From Arthrobacter sp. StoSoilA2 (lineage in GTDB: Bacteria > Actinomycetota > Actinomycetes > Actinomycetales > Micrococcaceae), in NCBI RefSeq assembly GCF_019977195.1, contig NZ_AP024643.1:2294001-2358000 (forward strand): a DNA stretch of 64,000 nucleotides, given 5' to 3'. Below the pieces are notes generated by a model that was not told where the DNA came from, searched no databases, and saw only the letters and a program-made list of their open reading frames with translations. The translations under genes and the position numbers were made by a program. This document shows positions 52,239 through 61,217 of this stretch, one piece after another (position 1 is the first letter of the stretch; every line of letters begins with the position of its first letter).

Positions 52239-54335
52239 ATGGCGACCGATTCGATCTCGTGGACCAATGGATCCTTCTCACTGGTCCTGCAAACCGCCAC
52301 GGACCGCCCCGTCGCGGTCGCCCACCTTGGCCCCACCGAACCAAAAGCCGTGTTCCAACAAGGACCTGCCCTTGTAGAAATCCTGACGGTCCAGCACGGG
52401 AGGGCCAGGACGAGCCAACGTTACGGCGAGTCGGTCGTGGGAACCCGGCTCCGGTACATCGGCCACGAGACCGGCAACGACGGACACTGGCACACCCTCA
52501 CGGTCCGCCAGCGTGACGAAGGGACCGGGATCGAAGCTGAGGTTGTGTTCCGAACAGCAACAAAAGCGCGGGCTCTGCAGGCCGTCACCACCGTACGGAA
52601 CACCGGGCAAGAACCCCTCCATTTGCAGGCAGTTACTTCCCTGGCAGTACCGCTCCTTAACGGCGGGCGGGGGGCGGACCTGCGCAGCTTGCGCCTTGCC
52701 TCCGGAACGTCGCAGTGGCTGGGTGAGAATCAGTGGACCCTCAAGGCGCTGCGCGAGGTTCTGCCCGATCTGAACCTGGGTTTCCATGCCCAGGACCAGC
52801 GAGGGCATCTGCTCCGAGCCTCAACGTCTTCCTGGTCGACGGGCGGCCCACTGCCCACAGCGGCTCTGGTGGACGCCGACGACAGGTGGTGCTGGATGTG
52901 GCAGGTGGAGCACAACGGCGGATGGGCCTGGGAACTAAGCGAAACCCGGCAAGGCGCCAACCTTGCCCTGCTGGGTCCGACCGATGACCAGCACCAGTGG
53001 CTTCAGCTGCTGCAGCCGGGCCAGACGTTTACGTCGGTACCGGCCTCGGTGGCGGTCAGCTACGAAGGACTCCACGGTGCCCTCGCCGAGATGACGGCAC
53101 ACCGCCGCGCGCTCCGCGGAACTGCCGTCACCCCAGGGCCTCCGGTGGTCTACAACGACTTCATGAACACCCTCATGGGCGAGCCCAGCACGGAAAAGCT
53201 TCTGCCGCTGATCAAGAGCGCCAAGTCTGCCGGCGCCGACATCTTCTGCATCGACGCCGGCTGGTACGACGACAGAACTGACTGGTGGGACGCAGTGGGG
53301 GAGTGGCAGCCCTCCACGGGACGGTTCCCCAACGGTCTGGCCGAGGTCACCGACGCCATCGGCCTCCATGGCATGGGAGTAGGCATCTGGCTCGAACCCG
53401 AAGTCGTCGGAGTACGCAGTCCGATGGCAGAAGCCCTGCCACAGGAGGCATTCCTGCAACGCAACGGCACACGCGTGGTCGAGCACGGCAGATACCACCT
53501 GGACTTCCGCCACCCAGCCGTCAGGGCACACTTGGACGAAACCATCGACCGGCTCGTCCATGACTTCGGCGTCAGTTACTTCAAGCTCGACTACAACATC
53601 ACGGCCGGACCGGGAACAGATATTGATGCCAGTTCAACGGGGGCCGGCCTTCTCGGACACAACCGCGCCTACCTTGCCTGGCTCGACGGAATAAGAACCC
53701 GCCATCCACTTCTGACGATCGAAAACTGCGCCTCAGGCGCCATGCGGCAGGACTATGCCCTCCTGTCCCGCCTCGACCTGCAGTCCACCTCTGACCAGCA
53801 GGACCTGCTGCTTTACCCGCCGATCGCGGCCAACGCCTTCCTCAGCGTCCTACCCGAGCAGGCGGCCCACTGGGCCTACCCGCAAGCGGACATGACCGGC
53901 GCGGAAATACAATTCACGCTGTCCACAGGCATGCTCGGCAGAATGTGCCTGTCAGGTTTCCTGGACCGAATGACCGATGAACAAATGAGCATGGTCCGCA
54001 CCGCAGTGATGGCCCACAAAGACCTGCTTCCGGAAATCCACTCCGCCACGGCATTCCTGCCCTCCGGCATCCCGCAATGGGAGGACCAGTGGCTGGCTGT
54101 CGGTCTGAAGGCCGCAGGCCGCGACCTCGTCACAGTGTGGAAACGGGAAGGACCCGAAAGCGAATTCGCCCTTCACTTACCGCAATGGGCAGGACAAGAG
54201 GTCCTCGTTGAATGGATCGGCGCGGGTGGAGCATTCGATTTCAAGTGGGACACGACCGGTTACTTGATGGTGAGCGCAACGGCGGCTGACATCTCTGCTG
54301 GAACCTTCGCCGTCAGCGCCAGAGGACACGGCTGA
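52239..54335 (+). CDS. GH36 alpha-galactosidase
   Basis: 698 residues from ATG 52239, 3 bp after the dehydrogenase stop. N-terminal beta-supersandwich, then a TIM barrel with FCIDAGWYDDRTDWWDAVGEW, nucleophile Asp451 in YFKLDYN and acid/base Asp519 in STSDQQD; C-terminal beta domain. Length is normal for GH36. No signal peptide, so it removes alpha-linked galactose from imported oligosaccharides. Marks the cargo as an alpha-galactoside or a galactose-decorated glycan. Confidence 0.93.
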   Translation: MATDSISWTNGSFSLVLQTATDRPVAVAHLGPTEPKAVFQQGPALVEILTVQHGRARTSQRYGESVVGTRLRYIGHETGNDGHWHTLTVRQRDEGTGIEAEVVFRTATKARALQAVTTVRNTGQEPLHLQAVTSLAVPLLNGGRGADLRSLRLASGTSQWLGENQWTLKALREVLPDLNLGFHAQDQRGHLLRASTSSWSTGGPLPTAALVDADDRWCWMWQVEHNGGWAWELSETRQGANLALLGPTDDQHQWLQLLQPGQTFTSVPASVAVSYEGLHGALAEMTAHRRALRGTAVTPGPPVVYNDFMNTLMGEPSTEKLLPLIKSAKSAGADIFCIDAGWYDDRTDWWDAVGEWQPSTGRFPNGLAEVTDAIGLHGMGVGIWLEPEVVGVRSPMAEALPQEAFLQRNGTRVVEHGRYHLDFRHPAVRAHLDETIDRLVHDFGVSYFKLDYNITAGPGTDIDASSTGAGLLGHNRAYLAWLDGIRTRHPLLTIENCASGAMRQDYALLSRLDLQSTSDQQDLLLYPPIAANAFLSVLPEQAAHWAYPQADMTGAEIQFTLSTGMLGRMCLSGFLDRMTDEQMSMVRTAVMAHKDLLPEIHSATAFLPSGIPQWEDQWLAVGLKAAGRDLVTVWKREGPESEFALHLPQWAGQEVLVEWIGAGGAFDFKWDTTGYLMVSATAADISAGTFAVSARGHG

Positions 54336-54407
54336 CCGTCCGGCACCCCCCGTACTTTTCGACACAACCCGCCCAGCCGCGGCTCCAGAAAATCGAGAAC
54401 TCCCATC

Positions 54408-55682
54408 ATGCATCGTCTCAAGAACACCATCCGCAATTACAAGTGGGGATCAACCACGCTCATGGCGGACTACCTCGGCCATGAGAAATCAGGCCAGCCC
54501 GAGGCCGAGATGTGGCTGGGCGCACATCCCGGCGCCGCTTCGATTGCCCTTTCGGACGATCATGACAGCCGGCTGGATGAGCTCATCCTCGGCAACCCAC
54601 AGCTCCTGGGTGAGGCCTCCCGGCAAAGTTTCGGTGATCAACTGCCTTTCCTCATGAAAGTGCTGGCCGCAGAATCGGCCCTCTCACTTCAAGTCCACCC
54701 CACGCGAAACCAAGCAGCGCACGGCTTCGCAGAGGAGGATGCACGGGGCATACCCCGCGATGCCCCACATCGAAACTTCAAGGATTCAAACCACAAACCG
54801 GAAATGATCGTCGCCCTGACCGACTTCGAGGCATTGTGTGGATTCCGTTCCGTGTCCGAGGCTGCCAGCATCTTTTCCTTTCTGGCTGCCGAGTCCTCGA
54901 GCTGCGAATCATCGTCTGTGCCGCTGTTTGGTGAGCTGCACCGAACCCTCACCCTCAACGGCCGCAGCGACACCGCCGCAATAGAAGCAGCGTTCGGCCA
55001 GTTGCTCACGGGCGGGCCTGCCGTCACAGAGGCCGTCAACAGCCTTGCGGAGCTGCTGGACCACGACCAGCCGGCGCACCACCCCTTCGGGGATGCACTG
55101 TCAACGGCACGTGAGTTGAGCCGGCTTTACCCGGGGGACCCTGGAGTGCTCATCTCACTGATGCTCAACCATGTTGCCCTGAAACCGGGCGATGCTATTT
55201 TCCTGCCGGCCGGAAACATCCATGCCTACCTTCACGGCCTGGGCATCGAAGTCATGGCCTCCTCCGACAACGTGCTCCGCGGCGGCCTCACCGGCAAACA
55301 CGTCGACATCCCTGAGCTGATGCGTACCGTCGACTTCACCCCACTTCCCGTGCCACGCCTCAACTCCTCGATGACCGAACCAGGCCGCCGTGTCTGGGAA
55401 CCACCCTTCAACGAGTTCCAGCTCCAGCAAATTGAGCTGGATGCCGACAACCGACATATCGAACTGCCACCAGGAAGCCCTGCCATTGTGCTGGTCGTTG
55501 ACGGCCAAGGAACCGTGGCATCAACGAGCCAATCGCTGCACCTGCACCGAGGCCAGAGTGCCTTCATCGGGGCAACGGAGCACGGCGTAACCCTGCAGAC
55601 CAACGAAACCGTAACTGCCTTCGTGACAACCCTCGCCACCAATGTCAACGCCACAACAACCAGCCAACCCAGCCACCGATAA
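54408..55682 (+). CDS. manA: Mannose-6-phosphate isomerase-type (type I) protein
   Basis: 424 residues from ATG 54408. Starts RLKNTIRNYKWGSTTLM and has the zinc motifs LQVHPT and HKPEMI with DFEALCGFR, then GNIHAYLHG, as in type I ManA. Interconverts mannose 6-phosphate and fructose 6-phosphate in known members. Inside this operon, together with a sugar kinase, it may process a phosphorylated hexose from the glycan. A core ManA copy presumably exists elsewhere. Confidence 0.9.
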   Translation: MHRLKNTIRNYKWGSTTLMADYLGHEKSGQPEAEMWLGAHPGAASIALSDDHDSRLDELILGNPQLLGEASRQSFGDQLPFLMKVLAAESALSLQVHPTRNQAAHGFAEEDARGIPRDAPHRNFKDSNHKPEMIVALTDFEALCGFRSVSEAASIFSFLAAESSSCESSSVPLFGELHRTLTLNGRSDTAAIEAAFGQLLTGGPAVTEAVNSLAELLDHDQPAHHPFGDALSTARELSRLYPGDPGVLISLMLNHVALKPGDAIFLPAGNIHAYLHGLGIEVMASSDNVLRGGLTGKHVDIPELMRTVDFTPLPVPRLNSSMTEPGRRVWEPPFNEFQLQQIELDADNRHIELPPGSPAIVLVVDGQGTVASTSQSLHLHRGQSAFIGATEHGVTLQTNETVTAFVTTLATNVNATTTSQPSHR

Positions 55683-55698
55683 CCGCTCAAGGACTGCC

Positions 55699-56643
55699 AT
55701 GCCAGATACACAAGCGCCGGGGACGACCGTGTGGGAAACCACGCCCGCACACAACAGGCACCTTCCAGTCATGATCGGCCTTGATATCGGAGGGACAAAA
55801 ACACACGGGCTGCGTTTCGAAAACGGAAAACAGGCCTTGGAATACATCGCCGGAAGCGCCAATGTCCAGAACGTCAGCCGGGAAACCGCCCAATCCAACC
55901 TTGCACAACTGTTCCACCACCTAGGCCAGGGGCCCATTGAACGGGTGTATGTAGGGGCAGGCGGAATCGACACGGCCGAGGACGCCGAAGAACTTAGGCA
56001 ATTGATTCAACCGTTCGTTCCTGAAGCAAAAATCGCCATCGTTCACGACTCGCGTCTCCTGCTGGCCGCCGGCGGGGTCGACACCGGAGTGGCCGTCATC
56101 GCTGGAACGGGGTCGGCCGCCTGGGGACGAAACAGCCAATGCGATGAAGCGCGTGCCGGAGGGTGGGGCTACCTTCTGGGAGACGAAGGCAGCGGCTACT
56201 GGCTTGGCCGGGAAGCAGTCCGGCACAGCCTTGATCTCATGAACCGAAACATCGCCCCCGACGCGCTGGGCCTCGCGCTCCTGGAAGCCTGTGGGATTGA
56301 CCAACCCAGCCAGCTCATCGCACTCTTTCATTCCCCCGGCACCGGGCGGAGGTACTGGGCACAGCGCGGACAACTCGTCGCCGCCACCGCCGACCAAGGA
56401 CACCAACCAAGCCAGCGCATCATCAACCAAGCAGCGCAGGACCTGGCCCGCATCACCTTCCAGACGCTGACCCAGCTGGAGATGACCGGTCCCGTCATCC
56501 TCGGAGGGGGGCTCGGCAGGAATTCAACCCGCTTCCAGGAAGCGTTCCGCGCGGCACTGGCTGAATGGGGAATCCACGACATCCGGGTTGCCCCTCACGA
56601 TCCGGTGCACGGCGTAAAACGGCTCGCCGCCGAAATGCCCTAA
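55699..56643 (+). CDS. BadF/BadG/BcrA-type sugar kinase (N-acetylglucosamine kinase-like)
   Basis: 314 residues from ATG 55699 behind CAAGGA; 17 bp after manA. ASKHA fold: phosphate-1 LDIGGTKTHG, connect loop AGGID, phosphate-2 IAGTGSAAWG, GGWGYLLGDEGSGYWLG, and adenosine motif VILGGGLGRN. BadF/BcrA-family kinases phosphorylate N-acetylglucosamine or other hexoses. Supplies sugar phosphate to ManA; substrate uncertain. Confidence 0.85.
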   Translation: MPDTQAPGTTVWETTPAHNRHLPVMIGLDIGGTKTHGLRFENGKQALEYIAGSANVQNVSRETAQSNLAQLFHHLGQGPIERVYVGAGGIDTAEDAEELRQLIQPFVPEAKIAIVHDSRLLLAAGGVDTGVAVIAGTGSAAWGRNSQCDEARAGGWGYLLGDEGSGYWLGREAVRHSLDLMNRNIAPDALGLALLEACGIDQPSQLIALFHSPGTGRRYWAQRGQLVAATADQGHQPSQRIINQAAQDLARITFQTLTQLEMTGPVILGGGLGRNSTRFQEAFRAALAEWGIHDIRVAPHDPVHGVKRLAAEMP

Positions 56644-56706
56644 GCAATCTCGCACCACCTTCGAACCATCCACTGCCCAGCACATCAACGACCACGGAGG
56701 TCACCG

Positions 56707-58635
56707 TTGCACACAGCCCAGACATCCCATGAAGCACTCCCGGTTGCCCCCTCCCGTGGCACCCTCTCGCCACTGCCCCTCCACGCCGTCACCCTCTCAA
56801 AGGGATTCTGGGGTGACCGGCAGGAACTCAACCGGGAGGCGATCATTCCCCACGGGCTCTCCTGGGTAACCCGACTCGGATGGCTGGGCAACCTCGAAAA
56901 GGCGGCCACCACCGAGTCCTTTGAACACCGGGGCCGCGAGTTCGCGGACTCCGAAATCTACAAACTCATCGAAGCAATGTCCTGGGAACACGCCCGGGCC
57001 GGTACCTCCGGGCTCGATGACATCCTGGACACCTTCATCGGCAAACTGGACGCAGCCCAAGACCCCGACGGCTACCTCCACACCCTTTTTGGCCGGCCCT
57101 GGCAGCAACCTCGCTACTCTGACTTCAAATGGGGCCACGAGCTGTACTGCTTCGGCCATCTCATCCAGGCCGCAGTTGCCAACCACCGCGCCACCGGCGC
57201 CACAACACTCCTCGACGTGGCACGCAAACTCGCAGACCACGTATGCGTCATGTTCGGCCCCGAAGGACTGAACAAGGTATGCGGCCACGCCGAAATCGAA
57301 GTGGCCCTGGTGGAGCTCTACCGGGTGACCGGCGAGACCAAGTACCTCGAACAGGCCGAATTGTTCATCGACCGGCGCGGCACAGGAACCCTGCCCTTGT
57401 TTGAATTCGGGCGCGCCTACTGGCAGGACGATATCCCGGTACGGGCGGCCACCGTGTTGCGCGGACATGCCGTGCGGGCACTCTACCTGGCCGCCGGAGC
57501 CGTGGATGTCGCCGTCGAAACCCAAGACACCGAACTGCTCGAAGCCCTGAAGCTCCAATGGCACAACACCGTCGCCCGCAGGACCTACATCACCGGCGGA
57601 ATGGGTTCGCACCACATGGACGAGGCCTACGGCGAGGACTTCGTTCTCCCCCCTGACCGCTCCTACTGCGAAACCTGCGCAGGCGTCGCCTCCATCATGT
57701 TCAGCTGGCGCCTGTTGCTGGCGACCGGCGAACCTCAGTACGCGGACCTGATCGAGCGGACGCTGTACAACGTCGTGGCAACCTCGCCCTCTGCAGACGG
57801 CCGATCATTCTTCTACGCCAACACCCTCCATCAGCGCTCGGTTGCCGGAGAAGCGCCGCTGAACGAGGATGGTGTGTGCATCCGCGGCGGCTCCAGCGGG
57901 CGCGAGGCTTGGTTCGAAGTCTCCTGCTGCCCGCCGAACGTTGCCAGAACGCTGGCCAGCCTCGGCAGCTATCTCGCAACCTCGGATCCCACCGGTGTTC
58001 AGCTCCACCAATACGCCGCGGCGCGAATCCAGGCAGAACTGGCGGGTGGAACCCTGCAAGTGGACGTGGAGACCACCTACCCGTATTCGGGGCGCGTCAT
58101 CGTTGCAGTGGTAGAAGCACCGGAAGCCCCCACGTCCATCCAGTTCCGCGTCCCGGCATGGGCTCAAGGGGCAACCATTGATTCCGGATCCGGGCCGCAG
58201 CAGGTGGAAACGGGCACCGCGACCGTCACCCAGGTGTTCACGCCCGGGCAGCGGATCGTGCTGGACCTGCCCATGAGCCCGCGGTTTTCCTGGCCCGACC
58301 ACCGGATCGATGCCGTCCGAGGCTGTGTGGCCATCGAACGAGGCCCCGAAGTGTTCGCGCTTGAATCAGTCGACCTGCCCGAGGGCTGGGAACTCGACCA
58401 AGCAATGGTCGATACCAAGGAAGGAATCCACCAAGACGGAGACAGCCTCCTGGTCACCCTGAAACGGCGCCAGAACCCTGCCGACCGGCCCTGGCCGACT
58501 ATCGCACACAACGAGGAGCCGGGCGCAACAGCAACCAACCAGGTGCCCCTGGTGCCCTATCACTCCTGGGCTGAACGGGGGAGCTCCACTATGCGCATCT
58601 GGATTCCAACCCTTGATTCCACCGATTTGTCCTGA
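56707..58635 (+). CDS. GH127 beta-L-arabinofuranosidase
   Basis: 642 residues from TTG 56707 behind CGGAGGT. Alpha/alpha-6 barrel followed by beta domains. Zinc/catalytic residues typical of GH127: Glu310 in YGEDF (acid/base region), Glu322 and Cys324 in ETCAG, Cys407-Cys408 in SCCPPN, one of which is the nucleophile. Releases beta-L-arabinofuranose from arabino-oligosaccharides. No signal peptide, so it acts after import. Last gene of the operon before two hairpins. Confidence 0.9.
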   Translation: MHTAQTSHEALPVAPSRGTLSPLPLHAVTLSKGFWGDRQELNREAIIPHGLSWVTRLGWLGNLEKAATTESFEHRGREFADSEIYKLIEAMSWEHARAGTSGLDDILDTFIGKLDAAQDPDGYLHTLFGRPWQQPRYSDFKWGHELYCFGHLIQAAVANHRATGATTLLDVARKLADHVCVMFGPEGLNKVCGHAEIEVALVELYRVTGETKYLEQAELFIDRRGTGTLPLFEFGRAYWQDDIPVRAATVLRGHAVRALYLAAGAVDVAVETQDTELLEALKLQWHNTVARRTYITGGMGSHHMDEAYGEDFVLPPDRSYCETCAGVASIMFSWRLLLATGEPQYADLIERTLYNVVATSPSADGRSFFYANTLHQRSVAGEAPLNEDGVCIRGGSSGREAWFEVSCCPPNVARTLASLGSYLATSDPTGVQLHQYAAARIQAELAGGTLQVDVETTYPYSGRVIVAVVEAPEAPTSIQFRVPAWAQGATIDSGSGPQQVETGTATVTQVFTPGQRIVLDLPMSPRFSWPDHRIDAVRGCVAIERGPEVFALESVDLPEGWELDQAMVDTKEGIHQDGDSLLVTLKRRQNPADRPWPTIAHNEEPGATATNQVPLVPYHSWAERGSSTMRIWIPTLDSTDLS

Positions 58636-58668
58636 ATGCACCCGTCCATCAAATAAATAACGGCAGAT

Positions 58669-58712
58669 TGGCAGGAACACTTCCATCAGTGGCTTTGGAA
58701 GTAGTCCTGCCA
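58669..58712 (+). terminator. Hairpin 1 after GH127
   Basis: TGGCAGGA (58669-58676) pairs with TCCTGCCA (58705-58712), extended inwards by ACTTCC/GGAAGT across a small internal loop. Confidence 0.65.
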
Positions 58713-58718
58713 GTCCGT

Positions 58719-58764
58719 CGTGCCGTCAATAGGGACGCATCCTGGGCCCCTTGATGACGGCACG
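58719..58764 (+). terminator. Hairpin 2 after GH127
   Basis: CGTGCCGTCA (58719-58728) pairs with TGACGGCACG (58755-58764), a perfect 10-bp stem with a 26-nt loop, followed by AAAATT. With hairpin 1 it ends the operon. Confidence 0.6.
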
Positions 58765-58818
58765 AAAATTGATTCATCAAATACGCCCAAACCACTTGTC
58801 AGAGCGAATAACCCGTGG

Positions 58819-58832
58819 TGAAATCGATATCA
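58819..58832. promoter_or_regulatory. Second LacI operator, before the secreted beta-helix gene
   Basis: TGAAATCGATATCA differs from the operator at 47143 at one base and is extended by GG and CC to GGTG...CACC. A -35-like TTGTCA lies at 58796-58801, placing the site over a -10 region. It would bring the secreted enzymes under the same LacI repressor. Confidence 0.65.
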
Positions 58833-58979
58833 CCTAGGCGGCCCGACCGGCCTAGAAGTAGTACCGAAAAGCCCTCACCACTCAACGAATCCAGCGTTCG
58901 GCAGATTTGCAGCGCCCTCCGGATCCACTGCGCTCACCACCGGTGACATTGTCGCCACCACCTTTCAGTGAGGAAAGAG

Positions 58980-61031
58980 ATGGTCCCATCATCGAAAGCA
59001 CTTCCGCTCGGAAGCCTGCTGGTTGTCGTCGTTGCCTCCGCGCTCACGGCCAGCACGGTACCGGCTGCGGCCGACGGTTCAGCCGGCGGACCGGCGTTGG
59101 AAGTAACCCAAGTCATTTATCCCGTCATCGACACCGACGTCCACGGCACAACCACTGTCCCCAGCCATTGGCTTCCCACCTTGGAAGTTGCCAATGGGGG
59201 CACTCCCGACAGCCCTGAATCGCGGGCTTCCTATCTGCGCTTTGATGTGAAATCGAACATTCCGGGCACGTTGAAGGACGCGCGACTGGAGATGACCCTG
59301 AAGGACCCGGCGGCGGCAGGTCCGACGACCCTGACCACGGGGTTCGTCAATAATGACACCTGGGTGCCGACCCGGGAGCGGGCCGAGCAGCCCCAATTCG
59401 AAATGACCGGAGCCACCAAACTGCCCGCTACCGACATCGCCGGGACAAGCGCATCGGTCCAGGTAAGCCACGGCACAGCCAAGTATTCGGCCCAAGTAGG
59501 GCAAGCTGCCCTCTCAGAGCGCGCCGGAGATGGGAAGCTCAGCCTGCGCGTAACCGCAGATCAGGTAGACCCGGGCAAGGTACTGTCATTCTTCTCCGAC
59601 GAAGGAGGGATCGGAGACCAGCGACCCCACCTGGTTCTGACTACTGTGCTGACGGACCCGAAGGAGATCTCTGACGTCAAGCAGGCCCAAAGGGACCTGG
59701 CCTCGGCCCAAGCGCTCCTGGAGACGAACAAAACAGCCACGGCAGACCTGCCGCTGACCAGCCGGGCGCTTTCTCCTGAAGCGGTCGCGTGGTCATCCTG
59801 GGACTCAGACGTCATTAGCGATGACGGGAAGGTCACCCGCCCTCAGAAAGCCGTGGGCGACGCCACCGTAAAACTCGATGTCACGGTCACCAACGGGCCG
59901 ATCAAGCTGACCGACAGGTTCGAGGTCAATGTCCCGGCACTTGAGACCGCCCAAACGCCCCCGGCGTCTCCAGCAGCCAAAGTCGAAACGGTCGAGCTGG
60001 AACCCACAGTGAACACTCTGATCACCGAGAAATGGTCCAATCAGTTCAACCATGTCCAGTACCCGCAACAGAACCTCGCCAACGAACTCACTGTGGCCCC
60101 CGGAGGTTCAATTCAGGCAGCAATCGACTCACTCGCAGCACAGGGTGGAGGCGTAGTCAGGCTCACCGAGGGTGTCTACACCGTCGGAACACGCATCAAC
60201 CTGAAAAACCTCATCACCCTTGTCGGTGCCGGCCGTGACTACACCGTCATCCAGTACGAAGGCACTGGCACGGCCATCGGAACCACCCAGCGGATCCTTT
60301 CCGACGTGGTCGTCAAGGACCTCACCCTCAAAGGGGACCGAGGCTCGGCAAACCTCGCCCATGGCGTCCTCCTGGAAGGGGTGGACCCGGTCGCCTCGCG
60401 GCACAGCCGGATCGCCCTTCAAAACATCACCGTCAAAGACTTCACCGTTCACGGCGTACACATGAAGCGTTCGAGCAACATCATCATGTCCAACGCGAAT
60501 ATCCACCAGAACGGGTCCGCCAACGGGCTGTATCACAACGTGTACTGGCTCTTCGACAACAACATCCTGCAGTCGGATGTGGACATGTCGAACCCGGTCC
60601 GCGGCAAGGGGGCCAAGTACACCTCAACGTCCAACGTGATCGTCCAACGAGCCCAAATCCGCAACTCCACGGTCAATGGAGTCCAGGCGGACGGAGCCAA
60701 CGACGACAAGATCCTCTTCCACAAGTTCGACATCACCGGCTCAGGTAAAACCGCACTGTGGTTCATTGCGGAAATATTCAGCAACCCAAACCAGTACACC
60801 GAAGACACTGCAAACGCGCCACGCGATGTCATCATCAGCGAATCGAAAATCACCGGCAACAAGCGCGGCGGCGTCTGGAAGATCGCATCAAACGTCACCG
60901 TTCTCAACAGCACGTTCGCCAACACCGACAGCGACCTCTTGCTGATGAAGAGCTACCCCACCCTCGAAAACACCACCTTCACGCACCCGCCACAGTACTT
61001 CACCGATCCCTCCCAAGTACCGCTCTTCTGA
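58980..61031 (+). CDS. Secreted CBM96-like / Ig-like / right-handed beta-helix protein (pectate-lyase-like)
   Basis: 683 residues from ATG 58980 (AGGA five bases upstream; GTG 58968 is possible). Signal peptide (LGSLLVVVVASALTAS ... AAADG). Residues about 30-200 resemble a CBM96-type lectin module (SYLRFDVKSNIPGTLKDARL). About 210-320 form a bacterial Ig-like atrophied-repeat region (DLPLTSRALSPEAVAWSS, VTRPQ, VTVTNG). About 350-680 form a right-handed beta-helix (GGSIQAAIDSLAAQGGGVV, GVYTVG, NIHQNG, MSNANIHQNG). Pectate-lyase or polygalacturonase-like folds cleave or bind polysaccharides outside the cell; catalytic residues are not clear. First step of the locus. Confidence 0.8.
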   Translation: MVPSSKALPLGSLLVVVVASALTASTVPAAADGSAGGPALEVTQVIYPVIDTDVHGTTTVPSHWLPTLEVANGGTPDSPESRASYLRFDVKSNIPGTLKDARLEMTLKDPAAAGPTTLTTGFVNNDTWVPTRERAEQPQFEMTGATKLPATDIAGTSASVQVSHGTAKYSAQVGQAALSERAGDGKLSLRVTADQVDPGKVLSFFSDEGGIGDQRPHLVLTTVLTDPKEISDVKQAQRDLASAQALLETNKTATADLPLTSRALSPEAVAWSSWDSDVISDDGKVTRPQKAVGDATVKLDVTVTNGPIKLTDRFEVNVPALETAQTPPASPAAKVETVELEPTVNTLITEKWSNQFNHVQYPQQNLANELTVAPGGSIQAAIDSLAAQGGGVVRLTEGVYTVGTRINLKNLITLVGAGRDYTVIQYEGTGTAIGTTQRILSDVVVKDLTLKGDRGSANLAHGVLLEGVDPVASRHSRIALQNITVKDFTVHGVHMKRSSNIIMSNANIHQNGSANGLYHNVYWLFDNNILQSDVDMSNPVRGKGAKYTSTSNVIVQRAQIRNSTVNGVQADGANDDKILFHKFDITGSGKTALWFIAEIFSNPNQYTEDTANAPRDVIISESKITGNKRGGVWKIASNVTVLNSTFANTDSDLLLMKSYPTLENTTFTHPPQYFTDPSQVPLF

Positions 61032-61217
61032 AACCCCGCAGCCTCGAATCCACCGTGGCCTGGTCCCGGCACCCCGGGACCAAGCCACCTGGATGGCTCA
61101 CCACCAATCGTCGGTGTCTCTTTCCACTGACGCCCTCTTGAATCGGCACCACATCAGAGCCTGTGCCTCACTGCCCGGCGCAGTCTGACGTGCCTCTCAC
61201 CGGCCAAAGGAGCCCAA

